Position numbers and translations under genes: made by a program. Of a stretch of 64,000 nt of DNA, positions 1 through 12,992 are shown one piece after another. The stretch spans positions 66,413,850-66,477,849 of the forward strand of contig CM077645.1 of the NCBI GenBank assembly GCA_039707465.1, read 5' to 3'. The stretch comes from Rhabdophis nuchalis (taxonomy: Eukaryota; Chordata; Lepidosauria; Squamata; Natricidae). Position 1 is the first letter of the stretch; each line of letters opens with the position of its first letter. The notes beneath the pieces were generated by a model. The model did no database searches and had not been told where the DNA came from. It saw nothing but the letters and a program-made list of their open reading frames with translations.

Positions 1-876
1 TAAACAGGGTTAATATATTTAGCCTTTATTGGTTCCTGATTAGTTAAGTGATAGCAAAGGATGGAATAGATCCAATTACGGAGCAGCCAGCCTGCTTTCC
101 AACTTCCTTCTCCAATACAGGATACCATGAAACGAATGCATGAATTGAATTATCTAGTAACAGAAGCTTCTTCTGCCATTTGGGATGTCTACCTAGTACG
201 CCATTTCCAAGAAATGAATGACAGTGAACAATTATCCTCTCCAATCTGCTTTCCAAAATCTTCCCTTGCAATGAGCACCAGCCAAGGCCACTGATTTGAC
301 CAAAGTCAGCTTCCATCAATAGCACAGCCATCTCAGGTAGGTAGCTCCCAATTTAAAATCTTCATTCTCATCCATTCAATTCTTGGCAGGCAAAGAACAT
401 TTGGGCACAGATAAGGTGAAAACCAGAACACCTTGTTCTATAGGGGAGTGTGGATAGCATAAGCAGGGAGTGATGTTTGTGCATATAAAAAAGCTCTTCA
501 AAGGAACAAAATTGCAGCCTGTAACTTTGTTTCCTTTTACATGCAGTCATTTAAAAAATATTAATTCTTACCATAATTCAAATTATGAATCAAGCCAACC
601 ACAACTTTAAGAAGCTCACCTTCAAAACATCTAAAATTTATAATGACGATGGAAGAGTAAAGAATAAAACATTGGCAGTCTATTCTATTTCTAAGTTAAA
701 GAAAGGGAAGGGTAAATATTAAAAAGTCAAGTGTCCCTTCAGATGAGCTGGATTCCTTATAATTGAACATTTGTGTAATCTTCATCATGGCAATGTGGAA
801 GTGGCTTTCCACCCTCCTCTTGATCTTTGTTTTACTGCTCAGATTAGTGCATAAGTCATGGATTTGTTCTCCCATG
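1..876. other. Unannotated AT-rich sequence
   Basis: I recognise no element or exon here. Short open frames on the minus strand (for example 44-331) show no known motif and look like chance frames. Confidence 0.5.
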
Positions 877-1111
877 CAAGTATTAAGAATCAGGTGCCAG
901 GTTTCTGTAATGGTTAAGGCATCAGACCAGAGAGAATGTGAATTCTAGTCCTGCCTTAAGTACAGGTCTAATCATTAGTCAGCCCTAGGAAGATGCAATG
1001 GCAAACCACTTTGGAAATCCTATCAAGAAAACTGCATGGACTTTTTCAGGCAATTAACTCTGACTCAAAGGCACCCAAAAGAGGAGATTATTCTCTCATT
1101 CAAGTATTAAG
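877..1111 (+). mobile_element. tRNA-derived SINE with 11-bp target duplication
   Basis: The SINE body is about 888-1100. It is flanked by the direct repeat CAAGTATTAAG at 877-887 and 1101-1111, the target duplication expected from LINE-driven insertion. The head resembles a tRNA gene: an A-box-like TGGTTAAGGC at 910-919 and a B-box-like segment around GAATTCTAGTCC (940-951). The body contains the motif GGCAAACCAC and then a segment with CAAGAAAACTGCA, which I recognise from squamate SINEs. It encodes no protein and would have been transcribed by RNA polymerase III and copied by LINE enzymes. The exact family name is not assigned. Confidence 0.75.
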
Positions 1112-1160
1112 TGCAGTATAATCTACTTAACTTTTCTGAATTCCGACACGAGTCGTCCCG

Positions 1161-2198
1161 ATGGAGGGCACTTCTATACAGAGGGTCGTGGGGAGAGGCA
1201 GGTCCGAGGGGAGACAAGTTTCCTTCTCCCGGTTGGGGGCGCGTAGCCGTTGGTTACAGACGGTAGGGCGCCAAAACCCCCGCAGGCTAGGTGGTCAGGG
1301 AGTACAGAGCCAGGGCCTGCGGCTGATATTTTGCAACGCCAGGTCCGTGGTCAACAAAGCCCCCCTCATCCATGACCTTGTGTCAGAGGGGGAGCCGGAC
1401 CTGGTAGGAATTGCGGAGACCTGGTTGGGCCACGAGGGTGGACTCCCCCTCGTTGAAATGTGCCCACCAGGTTATCGCGCTTTTCATCAGCCTCGGGCCC
1501 TAGGCAGGGGTGGTGGGGTAGCGGTTATTGTTAGGGAAGGTCTGGAGCCGAGAGAGATCATTGTGCCGCAGACCACCGGTTGTGAGTACCTCTGTGTGAA
1601 GTGGGGCCTAGGGAGGCAGTTGGGCTTGCTGGTTGTATACCTGGCTCCCCACTATGTAACAGCAGCCCTGCCCGAGCTCCTCGAGGTGATCGCTACGATG
1701 GCAGTTGGGACCCCCAGACTTTTAGTCATGGGGGACTTTAATCTGCCATCGGTGGGCGAATCATCCGAGGTAGCTCGGGAGTTTATGGCTTCCATGACGG
1801 CCATGGACCTGACCCAATTAATTCAAGGCCCCACCCACGAGGGTGGACATACACCGGACCTCATCTTTGTCTCAGGCCAATGGAAGACTGATCTGAGTAT
1901 AGGGGACATAGTCATCATGCCCTTGTCATGGTCAGACCACTCACTTCTCCGGCTCGACTTTCCAATCGCTACTCCTCACCGCAGGGAGGCGGAACCTGAG
2001 TCACCTATTTGGTTCCGCCCCAGGCGCCTGATGGACCCTGATGGGTTCCAGGTGGCACTTGGGCCACTTCCTGTACCCCTGACCGGCGCCCTGATGGAGG
2101 ACCTCATGGCCGTGTGGAATATCGCGGCCACGGGAGCCTTGGATCGGGTCGCGCCCTTGCGGCCTCTCTTGCGGCGGCGAGCCACCCTGGCTCCTTAG
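1161..2198 (+). pseudogene. LINE A endonuclease part, ended by premature TAG
   Basis: This 345-residue frame is the N-terminal part of the LINE polyprotein. Exonuclease-endonuclease-phosphatase motifs are visible in order: FCNARS (Asn), AETWLG (Glu), GDFNLPS (Asp/Asn) and SDHSLL (Asp-His). The enzyme nicks target DNA to prime reverse transcription in the nucleus. The frame stops at TAG 2196-2198, where copies C, D and E have a Trp codon (APWFTEEL), so the stop is a single-base nonsense change rather than a real terminus. The downstream frame starting at 2217 is in the same phase and continues the same protein. No separate ORF1 is seen upstream. Confidence 0.85.
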
Positions 2199-2216
2199 TT
2201 TACCGAGGAGCTAAGG

Positions 2217-3420
2217 GTGATGAAACTCCACAAGAGATGCCTAGAGAGAAGATGGAGGTCTACTCGATCTGAATCCGACCGGACACAGGTAAGAGCCCAT
2301 TTACGGACTTACATTGTGGCGCTGAGAGTGGCCAAACGCCATCACTGTGCCACTCTCATAGCATCCGCAGATAACCGCCCTGCCGCCCTGTTTAGGGTGA
2401 CCCGCTTCCTCCTACAACAGAGGGTGCGGGAAACCCCTTTACAGGGTAGAGCAGAGGAATTTGTGATTTATCTGCAGGAGAAAATCGCTCAGATTCAGAA
2501 CGAGCTAGTCTCCATTGATGGCCCAGTGGGATTGCACGAGGCGGATCTTGGCTGGGAGGAGTTTGACTCTGTTACTTCCGAGGATATGGACAAGTTACGT
2601 GGGCGACTGCGAGCCATCACATGTTTATTGGACCCGTGTCCTTCCTGGCTTGTACTGGCATCCTGGGAGGTGACACGAGGCTGGCTCCAGGAGGTTGTCA
2701 ACACTTCTCTAAGTGAGGGTTTCTTGCCTGTCTCCCTTAAAGAGGCCATGGTGAGGCCCCTCCTGAAGAAGCCCTCTCTGGACCCAGCTCTATTAGCCAA
2801 CTATCGTCCCGTCTCCAACCTTCCCTTTCTGGCGAAGGTTGTAGAGAGTGTGGTGGCACAACAGTTTCCCCGTCACCTGGAGGAAGTTGATTATCTAGAC
2901 CCGCGCCAGTCCGGCTTCCGGCCCGGGCACAGCACCGAGACGGCATTGGTCGCGTTGGTAGATGATCTCTGGAGGGCCAGAGATGGGGGTTGTTCCTCCA
3001 TCCTGATCCTATTAGACCTCTCAGCGGCTTTTGATACCATCGACCATGGTATCCCATTGCATCGGCTGGGGGGGTTGGGGATGGGAGGCACCGTTCTACG
3101 GTGGTTCTTCTCCTACCTCTCCGGTCGATCGCAATTTGTGTTGGCAGGAGAGCAGAGGTCGACCTCGAGACCCCTCACATGTGGGGTGCCTCAGGGGTCG
3201 GTCCTCTCGCCTCTGCTGTTCAACACATACATGAAGCCGCTGGGTGAGATCATCCATGGTTTTGGGGTAGAGTACCACTTCTACGCTGATGATACGCAGC
3301 TGTATATATCTACCCCAAACCACTCCAACGATGCCGTAGCGGTGATGTGCCAGTGCCTGGAAGCCGTGCGGATCTGGATGGGAAGTAACAGACTCAGACT
3401 CAACCCGTCCAAGACCGAAG
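2217..3420 (+). pseudogene. LINE A reverse transcriptase, frameshifted
   Basis: This continues the LINE A protein after the TAG. Reverse transcriptase motifs are clear: NYRPVSNLPFL (finger region), GFRPGHSTETAL, LDLSAAFDTIDH (motif A, catalytic Asp), GVPQGSVLSPLLF (motif B) and YADDTQLY (motif C, the two catalytic Asp). The open frame formally runs to 3683, but it loses homology after KTE near 3418. There an extra A, compared with copies C, D and E, shifts the frame; the true continuation is the frame 3454-4131. The protein is therefore inactive as it stands. Confidence 0.85.
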
Positions 3421-3453
3421 TGGCTGTGGTTTCCGGCCGCCCGATTCAACCAG

Positions 3454-4131
3454 TTGACTCCATCACTGGCCATAGGGGGCGAACACCTTGTCCCTGTGGA
3501 TGGGGCGCGCAACTTGGGTGTCCTCCTGGATACAAGGCTGTCCATGGAAGACCAAGTGACGGCCGTGGCCAGGAGGGCGTTTTACCAGGTTCGCCTGGTA
3601 TGCCAGGTGCGCCCCCTATTGGATCGGGATGCCCTTTGCACAGTCACTCATGCCCTCGTGACATCCCGACTGGACTATTGTAACTCTCTCTACATGGGGC
3701 TCCCCTTGAGGTGCACCCGAAGACTGCAGCTGGTCCAGAATGCAGCCGCGCGAGCAATAATGGGAACCACCAGGTACACCCATATAACACCTCTCTTGTG
3801 CGAGCTCCACTGGCTGCCTGTAGTCTTTCGGGTGCGCTTCAAGGTGCTAGTTGTCATCTTTAAAGCGCTCCATGGCACGGGACCTAGCTATCTGCGGGAT
3901 CGGATCCTGCCCCATACAGCCTCACGGCCGATTCGCTCCCACAGAGAGGGACTTCTCCGGGTGCCGTCCACTAGACTTTGTCAGCGGGCGACGCCCAGGG
4001 GAAGGGCCTTCTCTGTGGTGAGCCCAGCCCTCTGGAACGACCTTCCCCCCGACATTAGAACAACTACGGACCTCCGCTCCTTCCGCCAGAAACTCAAAAC
4101 ATACTTCTTCTGCTTGGCCGGCCTAGGTTAG
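3454..4131 (+). pseudogene. LINE A C-terminal domain
   Basis: This is the post-shift continuation of LINE A, about 225 residues. It carries the conserved C-terminal segment found in every L2-type copy of this window: RNLGVLLD, TSRLDYCNSLY, RRLQLVQNAAARAI, LHWLPV and PALWNDLPP. This thumb/connection-like region follows the YADD motif. It ends with TAG and is followed by the 3' UTR and (ATT)n tail. Confidence 0.85.
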
Positions 4132-4327
4132 TCTCTTCCATGAGGGTTTTTTAGGGATCGTTAGTTTTAATGTGGGGATTTTAGTGCAGGGACAATTAAT
4201 TTAATTTGTTTTTATCTGTATTTATTCTGTATGTATATTTGATAGCGTTTTAATTTTTCCCTGTGCACCGCTCCGAGTCCCTTTGGGGAGATGATGCGGT
4301 ATACAAAATAAATTATTATTATTATTA

Positions 4328-4743
4328 AGGTTAGTTACACATCTCTGAAACAATGGAAATAATTTTGATGTTTCTACTTTTTCCAGGTTGAAATTGTGAA
4401 ATAATATGGATTCAGTTTTTTGCATGTATTACTTTTCTGATCCAGGATATTTGGATTGGTTCCCTCATTCTTCATCTTGGAAAAATCTAAAAAGATTAGA
4501 ATAAGGAATCAGGCTTGCTGCCTTCAAGTCACTATAAAGGTTCCTTGGAGAGGGTTGAAAAATTAGATTAGGAAGCCAAAAATCATTCTGGCAGAAGAAC
4601 ATGGGAAACAATCTTGCTAATTCTGCCTTGAAAACTACATAGACATCTCTATAGAGCTTAGCTCAAAAGAAACCTTACCTTTCTCCTGTCAGTAACTTTC
4701 CCATTGCCCATAATATCATTTCATCTCACTTTGTAGCAAGATC
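4328..4743. other. Unannotated
   Basis: AT-rich sequence between LINE A and the MITE. I see nothing identifiable. Confidence 0.4.
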
Positions 4744-4745
4744 TA

Positions 4746-4977
4746 CAGTGTTTCCCCAAAAATAAGACCAGGTCTTATATTAATTTTTGCTCCAAAAGAT
4801 GTATTAGGGCACACTTCCCGGTTAGGACTTATTTTTGAATTTTGGTACTAAATGTGTCCGTCTGGCTGACAATCTTAACTGGGACTTATTTGGTGGGTAG
4901 GGCTTATATTATGAGCATCCTGAAAAATCATGCCAGGCCTAATTTTCCAATTGGGTCTTACTTTGGGGAAAACATGG
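4746..4977. mobile_element. Tc1/mariner-type MITE with TA target duplication
   Basis: This 232-bp non-coding element begins CAGTGTTTCCCC and ends in GGGGAAAACATGG, which is its near inverse complement. TA dinucleotides at 4744-4745 and 4978-4979 fit the TA target preference of Tc1/mariner transposases. The inside holds repeated variants of an AATAAG/CTTATT motif in both orientations. A second copy lies at 23530-23959. It depends on a transposase encoded elsewhere. Confidence 0.75.
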
Positions 4978-4979
4978 TA

Positions 4980-7181
4980 CCTCAGTCCTAATTTATCTGC
5001 ATGAAAAGTAATCACTTTATGTCATTTTTCAGCTAGGAAATTCTAGTGGAACACATTATTTACCCAATCACTAGTCAAAGAACAATCCAGAAAATAGTGA
5101 AGAAAAAAGTTGAAGACTACCAGTCAATTCCATAAAAATGTTTCCTTCCCATTCATGCAGCTTCAGTGACTTTGAGTCAAGAAAATCCAGGATTCTCCCC
5201 AGATTACCGCTCCACATTCAGCTATAGCTATTTTTCAATAGTTCTCCTTTTTCACACTTTTATGCTATTCAAATGATTCTCTAACAAATTTAGCAGTGTG
5301 CATGCTCCTTTCTGCTGTTTCATTCAGGAATGCCATTTTTTAATCCATCATTGTTTTTTTCCTTCAGTTGGTTTTTATACTCTTTGTCTCTCACAATCAA
5401 CCAACCAATTTTTACTGAGCTACTTTGGCTTTACCATAACTTTTCTTAATAGTCTTTTCTTCTTGCAAACCTCAGGATTTTCCCAAATGTGTTGATGTAT
5501 CAGTTGAGATGAACAAAACTGTTAAATTTACTATCAAAAACATGCATATGAATAATTCTACTATTATGCCACATTTCTATCCTGGATTGTCCTGGGTGTA
5601 GCTGGTCCCTCTGTGTTGTCTTTAGCTTTGTACTATCAGGCTTTAGATAAAATTTGTTAAAATTATCAGCAATGGCTACACTTTTAAAATAATTTTCTAC
5701 CTTTGGCTTCTCATCCTGAGGAAGCTGGGAAATCAGCAGATCATTAAATCTTAATGCTAAGAATTATATTCTAAGCATTGCGATTTGCATCGTTTATACA
5801 AACAACATGTTCTTTCTTTTAAAGATGAAGATAGAAATAGATCGTTTATCCTTATCTGTTCTTTACAAATAGGCCATGAAATGTTCAAAGCATAAAGAAG
5901 GAAATATGACTTTGCCTGTAGCTGTTTAAAATGAGCCCAACCGCCATGAAATCTGAAACTCTCCAGATTACCTTACATGTGCAAGCTACTATCTTATTAG
6001 CTATTTCATGGTGAAAATAAAAAGTTGCCTTCGGAGACATTGATGTTTAAAAGCAGGCCATTTGGATAATCTGTAAGGAGAATATGCAGGAAAGTCCTCA
6101 AAAGCAGCATAATTTGCTTGCTACATTTGGAATGCAGTGGAGTCACTCAGATTAATTTCTAAAGAAGAAGGGAACCCCTTTGAGCAGGATCTGAATCCAG
6201 CAGCATCTGCAGGTGGAATCAAAAGAACAGGATGTGGATTCTGGCATCTTTCTGTTCCTTTCTGCAGCATAAAATAGGTGACCTTGTTGAAGGACAGTGG
6301 ACAGCTTTAGCTTTTCTTTCCCTTTCTTGCTTTTCCCACTGGGACTTTAAGGCAGCCAGAGGAGCACTGGACCAATTACAAAGGGAAAGCACTGATAGCA
6401 TCTGAGTGGAAGAAGTTGCAGCCAAGAGAACGAAGCAACTTTCAGGATAAAATGCAATTTAGTAAGTGACTGGTTGGAAGACCAGGCATGGAGTCCAACA
6501 AAGCTAGAGCAGAAGAACTGAAAGGGAAAACAGAGTTCAGAAGCTTTTCTACTGCAGTATATCATATAAGTTAAGTAGCAAGTTAAGGAATAAATAAATT
6601 TGTTAAACTTTGGATATAATAAATGCAATAACAACAGTATTTTTGTTAGTGGACAATGCCATTTTCCAAAAGAATCCTTTACAGGCTTTGATCACAGTGC
6701 CTACACTGCCATCTTGACCATTCCTACCATGGATAACATGGCTGGATTTCACAGCTGAAGTCTACAACTCACAATTAAGAAAGTATAAACGCCATTCAAG
6801 AGCAACATATAATGAGGATAGTGTTAAACAAGTGGAGGCAATAATATGATAAGACACGATTTATCACATGGTCATTAAAAATAAAACATCTGTTTACTCA
6901 TTGTATGAGGTCACTCTACAGCTTTTACTTCATACATCATGTATGAATACAGGGTATAATATAATATACTATTATATATGTAATTATGAAGAATTAACTA
7001 GGTTAATGGGAATTATGTGTTTGGGACCATTGTAAAGATGTCATATGACCTAGTCAATTATAATGTTTTATCAATTTTTCCCACAGAAGCCCACTCTTGC
7101 CTAAGGTTAAATTAAGTCTACTGGTGATTCTTGACATTATCACCTGAATCCAGTCAAAATTTAACAATTATGTTTTTCATT
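4980..7181. other. Unannotated
   Basis: About 2.2 kb of AT-rich sequence with no recognised repeat, exon or RNA gene. About 45 bp near 6682-6730 resembles 34119-34165 (both contain TTTGATCACA and GCCATCTTG), which hints at an old unnamed repeat. Confidence 0.4.
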
Positions 7182-7250
7182 CAGTCTTTTTCAAACTAAG
7201 CAACTTCTTGTGTGGATTTCAACTCAGGTTGTCAAGTTTGAAAAACACTG
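7182..7250. mobile_element. Degenerate palindromic hAT MITE
   Basis: The ends CAGTCTTTTTCAAACT and AGTTTGAAAAACACTG are inverted. The core contains CTTGTG...GATTTCAACTC, matching the 135-bp palindromic family best seen at 42327-42461. Most of the second arm is deleted. Confidence 0.55.
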
Positions 7251-9139
7251 ACCTGACTGGTCCTCTAAAAACAAAGAGTTGCTTAAAAAAGGCAAGGCCT
7301 TCATTATAGAACTGATCTGTATGCCAAGATCCAACAGCGCAGAACACCTTTCGAAAATTGACTGACTGCAAGGGGTCATCCTAGTAACCTGTGGCCGTAC
7401 ACTGTAAAGAATGACACTAGGATGACCATGTGGATCTGGACGTGATGCATGACAGAGGGGCATGGGGAGGGTTGATCCATAGAGTGGCTGATGCATGGAC
7501 ACGACCAAATGGCTGATGATGAAACATAATGCTCACAGTTCAAATGAAGAGAGTGAATGCACATCACTTAGTTTAATCCACCCCTTCTCTGGGATCAGCA
7601 CATAAATAAGCACATACACCCTTCTACACAAGTGCAAGCTCCCCTATAAAACAACCCAATTCTACCCTTATATAGGCAGTAATCATTGTAGTCAGCAACA
7701 GTCAACTGACTCTTTGTCTGCTTGGCCAGTGGGAAAGAGGTGATCCTGACTATGTCATGAAAACATGCCGATATTAAATAGATATAAGGGTTCATTAGCT
7801 ACAAATCATTTTAAGAGGAGGAACATTCTGTATTCTCAAAATGGGAGCATCTGTGGTTGCATACCAGAAGCACAGGTAAGGAAATATAAATTATTTTCGG
7901 ACTGACTGGGTGAAACTTGTATGAAAAGCCAAAGTGTTTCATTCCAGAAAGCATGATTCACAGAAAGAGCTGGTCACACTTCCTGGAATGACTTGGGAGA
8001 GCCCTATATTGTCATACTTGCAGAAAATATATACACAGGTTGCCCTTCTTTGTTCCTCTTAGAAGCAATGTCAAACATCCCATTCTTCATCTTTTTCCTA
8101 TTCCTTAACAGATGCAGTTATCCTGAAGCAACATAATAACTTCTGGATCCTCGTCAAACATATGTACGTAATGACAACTTCATCCATTCTGTGCTTATTT
8201 AGAAATAAGTCCAAGGAACTTACTCTGAAATAAGTATGTACAGGATTTCAAGTGAAATCATTTTGAATCACCGTCACTTCATAGAGAGATCTATCCCACA
8301 TCCATTAGGCCCATGCAAACACATTCTTGTAATATTAGAATTCCTAGGTTTGCGGTTTAGTTTTCAGCTTGTGCTTTGCTTCAAAATTGCTTTATTTTTT
8401 TCACATTACAGTGTTGTTGAAAGATTTGTGGAGCAGGATCATGTTATTCAAAGCCTGTTTGGACAAACCTTTTTTTTATTACTCTACTTCCTGATTCTTA
8501 AGAACCAGATAATTTTCTTTAAAAAAATAAATAAAGTAATACTTGATGTATGTAAGATTCAGTGTCTTTGGTGGGCTTGCACAGTCTTGTCATTTCATTT
8601 CATGTTGGATGAGAGAAACTACTTCATATGCTACATTATTGATTTGTGGCTTTCCTTTGCAGCTATACTTAAATTCTACCTGGTTCCCTTACTGGCATAT
8701 TTGATTCTGTATCAGGAGAACAATTGTTTTCCTTTCAATGTTAGACGCTTAGAGAGCTGAAGTTGCAAGTTCCTGGAGTGAATTTATAATCTCCTAATTC
8801 ACTTTATCATTGCTGTTACTGCTGTTAAACAATACATTTTTAAAAAAGATTAGGAAGCTCAATAGATGAGTAATAGATCTTAACTGCTGCTCTTTTGCAC
8901 AAGCAAACCATAAATTTCCACTACTATCAAGTGTATCCGGGAGTATCTTCAATATATTGCAGATACTGTGTATCTCCAGCTTGCCAGGATATAGACAGCA
9001 GGGTCAAAAAGTCTATCTAACATGTACAGAATAGTGTGCGAATGTGGGATTAAGTTGGGCTTTAATGGCACTTGTTATTGACCAAAATATGCCCAAATTC
9101 ACTTGTACCAACCTTAATGTTAACAACTGTATATTACAC
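7251..9139. other. Unannotated
   Basis: AT-rich sequence. The longest frame (8236-8760, 174 codons) is hydrophobic and phenylalanine-rich, as expected from translated AT-rich DNA, and has no family motif. I do not call it a gene. Confidence 0.4.
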
Positions 9140-9790
9140 AGAAATAAGAAACAAAAAGCAAAGGACTATCAAAAACACCTCTACATGTGCTTCATTGACT
9201 ATACAGAAGCCTTCAATGGTGTTGACTATGACAAGTTCTGAAACTGCCTCAAAGAACTGGAAAAATCACCACACCACATCCAGCTCATTAGTCATTGCAT
9301 TCTGACCAGGCAGCTATTGTAAGAATAGAATATGGAGACACAAAATGGTTCAGAATTGAAAAAGGCACTTGACAAGTTTGTATCCTGTCAGTTATACTAT
9401 TCAACATGTACACAGAAATAGTTATGAGAAATGCACATTTGAAGGAATCTACCATTGGGGTTAAAATCGGTTGTAGCAATATCAACAACCTCCGATATAG
9501 AGGTGATACAACATTACTCACAGAAAACAAGGAGGATCTGGGGTGGTTAATTCTGAGAGTCAAATTTGGATTGCATTTTAACATCAAGAAAACAAAGATA
9601 ATGACAACTGCAGGTGCAGATCAACAATGAGAAAACAGTAAAGGAATTCATCTTCCTGGGCTCTAAAATCAACCAAAATGGTGACTGTCCTGAGTCACCT
9701 GAGATCAGAAGGTGTATGTCACTTGGAAGAATTGAATGAATAACACTGGAAGAGTAAAGACATCAGAAAGCATATGCTGAATGGGTTTGG
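9140..9790 (+). pseudogene. BovB (RTE) LINE reverse transcriptase fragment
   Basis: Broken plus-strand frames match the RTE/BovB reverse transcriptase. LYMCFIDYTEAFNGVDYDKF (9180-9240) is the motif A region. After several stops and shifts comes NINNLRYRGDTTLLTENKEDL, in which the usual YADD core has become YRGD, and then NIKKTKIMTTAG. A later segment near 9655-9690 fits the FLGSKI...DGDCSPEI region. The copy is truncated at both ends and multiply mutated, so it is an old, inactive remnant. RTE elements encode an endonuclease-reverse transcriptase and mobilise some squamate SINEs. Confidence 0.8.
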
Positions 9791-12700
9791 TTGTCCATCC
9801 TTGGGTGCTAGATGATGTCTCTGGATGATTTCCAATGCTTCTTCCCACATTTCTTTCCACTTGGGTTAAATTACCATCATGAATTAAGTTTTCAGTTCAT
9901 TTGTTGGCTTTTTCCAGATTGCTTATTTATTTGTTTATATGTTTGTTTATTTACTTATTTCCTTCTCTTCCATTCTTTCTCAGCTACTCTATAAATTCTC
10001 TTAAAAGTAGCCAAGTAGGAATTTATAGAAAAACTATAAATAGGACCTTGTATTCTGCAAAAGTTGGCATTAGAGGCACACTGCCTTAATACTAGAGCTA
10101 TTATCCAGTCATCATGACTAGATATTCCTCAGACATTTGAAAATAATGAAAATAATCTGTAACCTTTATTCAAGCTAATATTTTTTTTCTATTTTATTCA
10201 ATTTATATCCCGCCCTTCTCCAAAAGGACCCAAAGGACCCATAGCTACCATTCTTTAGAAGATAATAATTTCTGTCTTTTTAATATATTCTAAATGAAGG
10301 AGTATTACTAGAAATACAACTTTTTGTATAACATGAATTATTGTATATATTTCTCCCATTCTTTCTCTACTTCTGGTGAAGCAAAACTCCCCAGAGGTTA
10401 TAACCTTTCCTTATCAGGCCTATGTCAGCATAATAGATTTGAGTGGTCTTTCTATAAATACAACTGTTGCTTCACAAGAATTTCCTATAGAAACATATTC
10501 AGAAAGAGCAGATTATTATTACACTTTTACTTCATACATTTTCAAGAGACAGAAATCATTTTTTTCTGTCAGAAATAGTTAAATTGATTTTGTGTTACTT
10601 TCCCACCAAAATGAAATCAACACCTTTCTTTAAATGTTATGCACATATAGTTATTTTTCTGGACCCAGAATAGGATATGAAGTATGATTGCTTTGAACTA
10701 CAACTCCCCAAAGGTCTTGCAGTAACCTATGCTGGCTGATCAGTATTGACGTGTTAATCATATTATATATTTTTGCTAAAGAAAATTGGGTAGGTGGCTG
10801 CTATTTATTATTATTTTTGCTGTTGTTGTACCAGCCCTCATCTGGCCATTATATTGAAACCTTGTTAAGTGTGCCAAATGAAATGGAGAACATCATTTTT
10901 AATTTTTAAAAAAATCTTCTATGCTAACTTTGCTTTTCCATATATACTGTATTTTAAATTACACTTCAGGAAGCTGAGTTCAGCTTTTTAGATCGATACT
11001 TATAAGGATTTCTATGGGATATAAAACCCATTTATCAGATATAATGTTGAGGAACCCTTTATAGCTTATGGATAATGCACCTTTGCAATATACTAGCTAA
11101 GCTCGAGAGTTAATTTCTGTATTGCATTGGATAAAGTATTTTCCGTTTTATTGGTCAATTAGCTGATTAAAGATACTGACCAAACATTCAATCTATCCTA
11201 ATGGAATGCATAGTATTTAATTTAATTAGCATGATCCCTCCATTTGGGGAGAGATGCAGTTAACAAAACCTTTTTAATATCTATTTCTGCATGAAAAATA
11301 TACTAGTTTTTGCTAGAGATACTACATATTTGAAGAAGTTACTTCTCGTGAAAAGAATTTTGATTTCTGCTGCATTTCTTGCTGGCCAGGGATTAAGCTA
11401 AATAACATGTTTTCATTTCTTTTACCTGGATATAGTTTAGTATTTATTTGAAATGGAAGTAATTCTTTTCAACAAACTAGGAACCACTGAAAGAGTCAAG
11501 GCCTCCAGGAGTTCTTGTTTTTCAGATTCTAATGTGTCTCTCTTTCCTGCTTTGACATGTTATTTCTGCAGAGTGTTAAAATCTCAATGGCTTAATCATG
11601 TAGATTTTTATAGATAAAGGAAATAGAAGCCATAGAAAATCAGTTGCAATGCATAAAAGTTGATGCATTTTTTTAAAAAAATGAGCTTGTTGCCTTAGCC
11701 ATTAGATAAACTGCTACCCAAATCTCATGTGTCCTAAATTTCTGTAACACAAACCAGGCTGCCTAGTAAAATAGGGTTTAACCCACTGCCCCTCGTTGCT
11801 TAATAGCCCCTTAGAGAACAACAAATTGAAGCTACATAATTTTGAGCAAGGGAGTTCTATGGCGTTGCAAACATGTTGGGAAATTCACTTGGGACTGAAA
11901 AGACTGGATGGAACTGAATGGGAGAATTGGCTGTTATTCTGCCAAATTACATTTCTGTTATTTACCTGGCTTTCAGATTGAAATAACCAAGCAGGGTTTT
12001 TTTTTAAAGAGGCATAACATGCAAATTGATTTTCATCCTCTTATTCCTTTAAAAAATAGAATGATGATCATTATGATAATGAGGACGAAAACGAATCTTT
12101 TTGCTCAACAATTAGATGCATGTTATTTTTTTTAAAAATTCAGAAATGAAAACAGTTTTCTGAAGAAAATAATCTTTTTTTTTTGCTGAATTAAGTTTTT
12201 GTATATTCAGCCCTGAAGTTATAGTAGTATAACTTCTGTTATACTATACTATAGTAGTATACTATACTATAGTAGTATACACTGCTGTTATTCTTGATTC
12301 CACTTCTTCATTTGTAAGTCAAAATCTTATTCTCTCTCACCATTGTATATCATAAGCTTTAGCTTTTTGAACTATGCCAAAACAAGTATTTCATAATACA
12401 ATACCTTTTTAAAATGTGAAGTTATTTTTTTTGTTTACTTTAATATGCTGTTAAGAAGAAACAAGAGCTGACCTTCTAGCCACAAGGAAGTAAGTTCTTT
12501 TTCCTGTAATCTTAGTACAGTAAAAGGAACGATGTGTGACTATTTCCCGCATGCAGTAGATGCAAATCATTATAATTTGAATTGAACAATACGCTACCTC
12601 TATGTTTTGAGGTTGCCTATTAAATTAGTCACTAGAGGCAACTTAGTTTGTTTCCATCTGTAGTACTGGGGAATCTAATAGCTTAGGTCCTGGCAGTTGG

Positions 12701-12992
12701 GAACATGTAGATGATTATATCCTGGTACGTATGTAAGGTTAAAGTCCAAAAATCTGTGAAACAAAAAGCTGTTTTCTATTCATATTTAGCTATAAACACC
12801 CAAACAGAGGCGGACCACCCAGACTGACACTTAATAGACTGCAAAGTGTTGAATTTGCTGAAAGTCAACTATGGAAATCAAGTTGTCAAAAAATCTGTTC
12901 AAAACTAAAAATACATACGGTATATGTACATAAATATATGGCATATTATTTATCATCTATATTATTAATTAATTATTATAATTAATATAGGT
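9791..12992. other. Unannotated, with a short LINE 3' end remnant
   Basis: Mostly unrecognised AT-rich DNA. At about 10185-10255, TTTATATCCCGCCCTTCTCC followed by a repeated AAAGGACCC resembles the inverse of a CR1/L2 LINE 3' UTR. At 12220-12285 there is a short interlocking repeat of ATAGTAGTATACTATACT units. The 60-80-codon frames here show no motif. Confidence 0.45.

Larger units (their letters stand above)
1148..4327 (+). mobile_element. L2-type LINE, copy A, nearly full length
   Basis: This is a non-LTR retrotransposon of the CR1/L2 group. It has an apurinic-type endonuclease, a reverse transcriptase, a C-terminal domain, a 3' UTR (4132-4310) and an (ATT)n tail at about 4311-4327. Similarity to copy E (minus strand, 50757-54060) begins near 1148, so the 5' UTR is mostly absent. 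The reading frame is broken by a TAG at 2196-2198 and by an extra base near 3417-3420. The 3' UTR contains a segment around CTGTGCACCGCTCCGAGTCC that recurs in copies B, D', E and F. L2 versus the related L3 group is not settled without a phylogeny. Confidence 0.9.

Noticed and set aside
1138..1156. Sequence resembling an EcoRI cDNA-cloning adapter (GAATTC..CACGAG)
   Set aside because: The CACGAGTCGT part also occurs in LINE copy E at the equivalent position, and the preceding bases do not match the adapter exactly. It is LINE and flank sequence.
8236..8760. A 174-codon open frame
   Set aside because: Phe/Leu/Ile-rich translation of AT-rich DNA, no family motif, no splice context. Consistent with a chance frame.
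10685..10745. Possible further palindromic hAT remnant (ACTACAACTCCCC...GCTGGCTGAT)
   Set aside because: Only a few core bases match and neither terminus is present.
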